This document shows, one piece after another, positions 62,001 through 64,000 of a stretch of DNA of 64,000 nt. Source of the DNA: Lutraria lutraria (Eukaryota; Mollusca; Bivalvia; Venerida; Mactridae). The stretch's first letter is position 1. Each line of letters begins with the position of its first letter. Under the pieces are notes generated by a model. That model searched no databases, was not told the origin of the DNA, and worked only from the letters and a program-made list of their open reading frames with translations. The translations under genes and the position numbers were made by a program. The stretch lies in the NCBI GenBank assembly GCA_964023205.1, contig OZ026839.1:15902386-15966385 (forward strand), given 5' to 3'.

Positions 62001-63757
62001 TCCCTTGATTGAATTATCCCTTAGTGTTACGATACTCAGGTGAGCGATACAGGGCCATCATGGCCCTTTTGTTTAATTGAATGCTGACTCTAGCAAAATG
62101 TTATGAGCCTAATTACTTGGTGTGATTCTTGTTAAAAAATGATTAATTGGTCAGTTTAGGAAAACTTCAAAAGGGACGTTTGTCTTAAAACCATAATATA
62201 GTATGTTAACATAATGTACAAGTATTTTATATTGGAGAACAAACATGTTTTTATGAAATTCAACCATGTTTATCTTACTTCTTTACTAAACTATGTACAG
62301 GTGAAATTTTTATTGTTTTTTTTACCTTTTCAGATATTTGCCATTTGACCAGATTGAGTAAGAAAGGATTGAGACCAAAAGATGATCTTTCTTATGCTGT
62401 AAATTCATTGTTTACTGATGGTATGATTTGTTTTGTATAGTACTGCTAGATTGTTTACAGATTGTATGATTTGTTTTGTATAGTGCTGCTAGATTGTTAA
62501 ATATGATTTATCTGGATTATTAATTTGATAATAATATTAATTTGGAATCAATTGTTATTCATGAGTCAATAAACATCTTAGTCATATTGTTAGATGCCTG
62601 TTTTGCCTTTTGGGTCATCTTAACTTTTATTTTACCTTGATTTGCTCAGGGAGTGTCAAGTTTATTTCGGAAATATGATACTGAATAGGCTTGAATTGAT
62701 GTTTATACTGCACTCGGGGAATAAGATATCAAGATACTGTATATTTGTATTTTAGAAGAAAACTCTGATGGTACGAAACCCAGACTGTTGTGGTCCTTGT
62801 ATTTCACCCAGGAAGATTTATCTCTGATAACAGCAAGTTCTACTGTTCCTGACAATGTTATATTGATGTCTGGGCCTGGGTCATGTATTGATATAGATAA
62901 CACAGTACAGGAGGTAGGACTCCATTAGTATCATGTCTTTATATACAGGAGGTTTCAGAATATCTATACTTTAAAGTAATGTTTATAGTATGCTCCATCC
63001 TTTAAGATATACATGTATCAAAGTAGATTCTCGGTCCTAAACAAAGATTTTCAGCTACATGTATAAGGTGACCATCTATGTTAAACCAATTACAACTTAA
63101 AAAATAATTTTTTGCACCTTTTCGTCCCATATTCTGATGAATATTGCTTTAAGGTCCAATTTATCATGTATAAGTTAGTCATATAGAAAGAAAAAGAATT
63201 ATCAGGCAGAGAAGAGTTGACTGAATGAGTAGAAATACAGGGGGAATAATCAAGTGAGAGAGAGCAAGTTGGAAAAGAGAGAAAAGTAGCATTTGAACGT
63301 CAATATTTCCAGTCTTCGTTTACATTATACAAATGATATCAAGCATTTTGTTTGATAATAAATTAGATGGCATTTTTTTGGCTAACATCAATTTTTTCAT
63401 TTTTTCATTCAGGCTAAGGATGTTTTTAAGAAAATTTTACCTGAGGAAGAATTTTTACCTAAGGCTCCAAACCCTGAAGATATAATTTATGTGGATGATT
63501 CTGAAGCTCCAATTGCTGATGCTGATAGCCAGTCAGAATTCTCTAACACTGACCAATTAGGAGCTGAGTTGCAAGAAGAAAAAACAAAGGACCAATTAGA
63601 TTGCAAGAAACAGGATGTTAATTTGGCGACAAAGTCTGATGAAATAACTGAACCAGAGCAAAAATCAGAAAACCCTGAACAAGAAACAGGATTCAGTGCA
63701 ACAGAGATTAATGATGTAAAATCATCTAGTAGTCAAGTAGACTTAAAGGAAGACTGA
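47009..63757 (+). CDS. CHM: Rab escort protein (REP1/REP2, CHM/CHML-like), 723 aa
   Basis: 17 coding exons: 47009-47063, 47324-47390, 49071-49143, 50508-50641, 51857-52301, 52615-52731, 53015-53135, 54021-54136, 54673-54779, 54997-55071, 55331-55375, 55537-55602, 56851-56911, 61581-61680, 62334-62420, 62756-62913 and 63413-63757. The 2172-nt frame is continuous to TGA. REP presents newly made Rab GTPases to Rab geranylgeranyl transferase and delivers the prenylated Rab to membranes. Family signatures: '[21 protein letters not shown]' (N-terminal Rossmann fold, 11-31), 'YSGNWASF', '[12 protein letters not shown]', '[14 protein letters not shown]' and '[10 protein letters not shown]'. The acidic, low-complexity insert of exon 5 (about 110-250) parallels the REP-specific insert that distinguishes REP from RabGDI, and the C-terminus is also acidic. 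Length exceeds human REP1 (653) mainly in these regions. Intron 1 uses a GC donor. Introns are heavily loaded with repeats. Confidence 0.97.
47064..47323 (+). other. CHM: GC-AG intron 1 of the Rab escort gene
   Basis: The donor reads ACTG|gcaagta at 47063/47064 and the acceptor 'tttcgtag|GAATG' at 47323/47324. Only this join keeps the conserved 'LGTGMPES' in frame; the nearby GT (at 47068) would shift the frame. 'gcaagt' is the standard consensus of the minor GC-AG class. Confidence 0.85.
47598..48089. mobile_element. ~490-bp inverted-end element in CHM intron 2
   Basis: Ends are ACGGGGAAGTC (47598-47608) and GACTTCCCCGT (48079-48089), exact inverted 11-mers. Near the right end are two GC-rich foldbacks: 'gccgggcaaggccaaagccc' and 'cccgggacccgctttgcggg' + 'ccccgg'. 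The interior is AT-rich with 'aatggcggcc' repeated. Could be a MITE or another foldback element; a non-coding relic either way. Confidence 0.6.
50702..50770. repeat. perfect 29-bp inverted repeat (hairpin) in CHM intron 4
   Basis: Arm 50702-50730 ('attcaaaataactttcacac' + 'tgtaacact') is exactly complementary to 50742-50770, with an 11-nt loop. Positioned about 60 bp after the exon 4 donor. No flanking duplication was noticed. Confidence 0.85.
53250..53790. repeat. 145-bp tandem repeat in CHM intron 7, about 3.5 copies
   Basis: 'gatgaatttgaatgaaag' followed by 'gtgggattgcatttggggtc', 'aataggtcaaacatctaggt' and 'cactgttactaaaaatagaa' recurs at 145-bp spacing (anchor positions 53370, 53515, 53660; a shortened first unit at 53271). 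Later copies are about 95% alike. Confidence 0.8.
54335..54560 (+). repeat. dispersed repeat in CHM intron 8
   Basis: 'ttgctttacacatg', 'gtctgtccgtccatt', 'ggttggtcaccacatgtaga' and 'tttttcacaaacacttcttg' match a second copy at 55815-56170 in intron 12, same orientation. Unnamed dispersed repeat. Confidence 0.7.
55815..56170 (+). repeat. dispersed repeat in CHM intron 12
   Basis: Second copy of the 54335-54560 family, with a 'ccatccatccatccatccg' microsatellite and a partial internal duplication of the 'ggttggtcatcacatgtaga' module. Ends 'ttcacaaacacttcttgtta'. Confidence 0.7.
56206..56840 (+). repeat. 49-bp minisatellite abutting the CHM exon 13 acceptor, ~13 copies
   Basis: Unit 'aataactgtatttgttagtg' + 'gttatagaacaggttacata' + 'tcactggtc' (49 bp). 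Copies are near-identical (gagcag / gaacag alternation). The last unit runs into the polypyrimidine tract, about 15-20 bp before the acceptor at 56850/56851. Confidence 0.93.
57020..57260 (+). repeat. tRNA-derived SINE-like repeat in CHM intron 13
   Basis: The head has 'gcctccctggtcaaatattg' (A-box-like position) and 'gtgagttcaattccc' (B box). Its tail 'aaggttggtggttctacctg' and 'gactgttggtgcaacataaa' parallels the tail at 13425-13556. No functional tRNA structure. It lies directly before the 18-bp satellite. Confidence 0.6.
57285..61225. repeat. 18-bp satellite array (~3.9 kb, ~210 copies) in CHM intron 13
   Basis: Unit 'tctatcatacacattctg', preceded by degenerate 'cagcagtttctgtct' units. 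Variants (tcta/ttta/tcaa, cacatt/catatt, tcat/taat, ctgt/ctat) are arranged non-randomly. Two ~9-bp contractions (about 58620 and 59390) shift phase. From 59505 the variants repeat in a 630-bp (35-unit) higher-order period: 59505-60134, 60135-60764, then a partial third copy to about 60905. Open frames of up to ~1280 codons on both strands arise because 18 is a multiple of three. Confidence 0.97.
61815..62075 (+). repeat. dispersed palindrome-family repeat in CHM intron 14
   Basis: Starts 'gccaaggtgagtttttagga' + 'tcgagctatgtccgtcgtc' and ends 'caggtgagcgatacagggcc' + 'atcatggcccttttg'. A short internally deleted copy that still has both ends, which defines the family termini. Confidence 0.75.
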
Positions 63758-64000
63758 GTAAATGATGGATAATTGATATTTATTTAAGAAAAAATTATTT
63801 AACAAAAATAACTATTCTGTGATATTGCACAAATTGAATTTACTGAAGTGCTAGGTCTTCGTCCCGTGTCTGCATGTATCAGATATAACCGTGACTGCAC
63901 AATATTCTTTTGAAATTATTAATTGCATATACATATATCTACATATTCTGGTGTTTACTGTTTTCATTTTAGTTTGTGTATAATAATGTAAATTATTGTG
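63758..64000 (+). other. start of the CHM 3' UTR
   Basis: Sequence after the TGA of the Rab escort gene. No AATAAA was seen before the window ends, so the 3' UTR probably continues outside. No other feature was recognised. Confidence 0.5.

Overview
The window is AT-rich animal nuclear DNA. It has spliced genes with GT-AG introns, very large introns and abundant minisatellites. Repeats with GGGCCATGATGGCCC palindromes, 'gaccttgacctt' blocks and tRNA-headed SINE remnants are the kind familiar from bivalve mollusc genomes. A bivalve is therefore the best guess, inferred from repeat style and protein similarity without a database search. No bacterial, viral or organellar block was seen.

Four protein genes could be rebuilt exon by exon, each with an intact frame from ATG to stop. 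(1) 8666-15542 (+): an OSGIN1/2-like FAD/NAD(P)-binding protein, 5 coding exons, 491 aa. (2) 23021-19839 (-): a FAM210B-like mitochondrial DUF1279 protein, 2 exons, 509 aa, with an unusual long N-terminus carrying a duplicated Cys-containing module. (3) 45133-27018 (-): TBCK (pseudokinase, TBC and rhodanese-like domains), 24 coding exons, 891 aa. (4) 47009-63757 (+): CHM/CHML, the Rab escort protein, 17 exons, 723 aa. OSGIN and FAM210B are convergent. TBCK lies upstream of FAM210B on the same strand. TBCK and CHM are head-to-head, about 1.9 kb between start codons, and both act in the Rab GTPase cycle.

Much of the rest is repetitive. At least nine tandem arrays together exceed 10 kb. The largest are a ~3.9 kb array of an 18-bp unit in CHM intron 13 with a 630-bp higher-order period, and a ~2.3 kb array of a 68-bp unit in TBCK intron 12. 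There are also several inverted-repeat (MITE-like) elements, one with clear 9-bp target duplications, several perfect hairpins, a broken LINE reverse-transcriptase fragment and tRNA-like SINE heads.

The most unusual structure is TBCK exon 13 (34149-34251). Its acceptor side is the first unit of the 68-bp array, so each of about 34 units carries a copy of the acceptor. Its donor side is the last unit of a separate ~37-bp array whose units carry copies of its donor. The exon is thus bracketed by arrays of its own splice sites.
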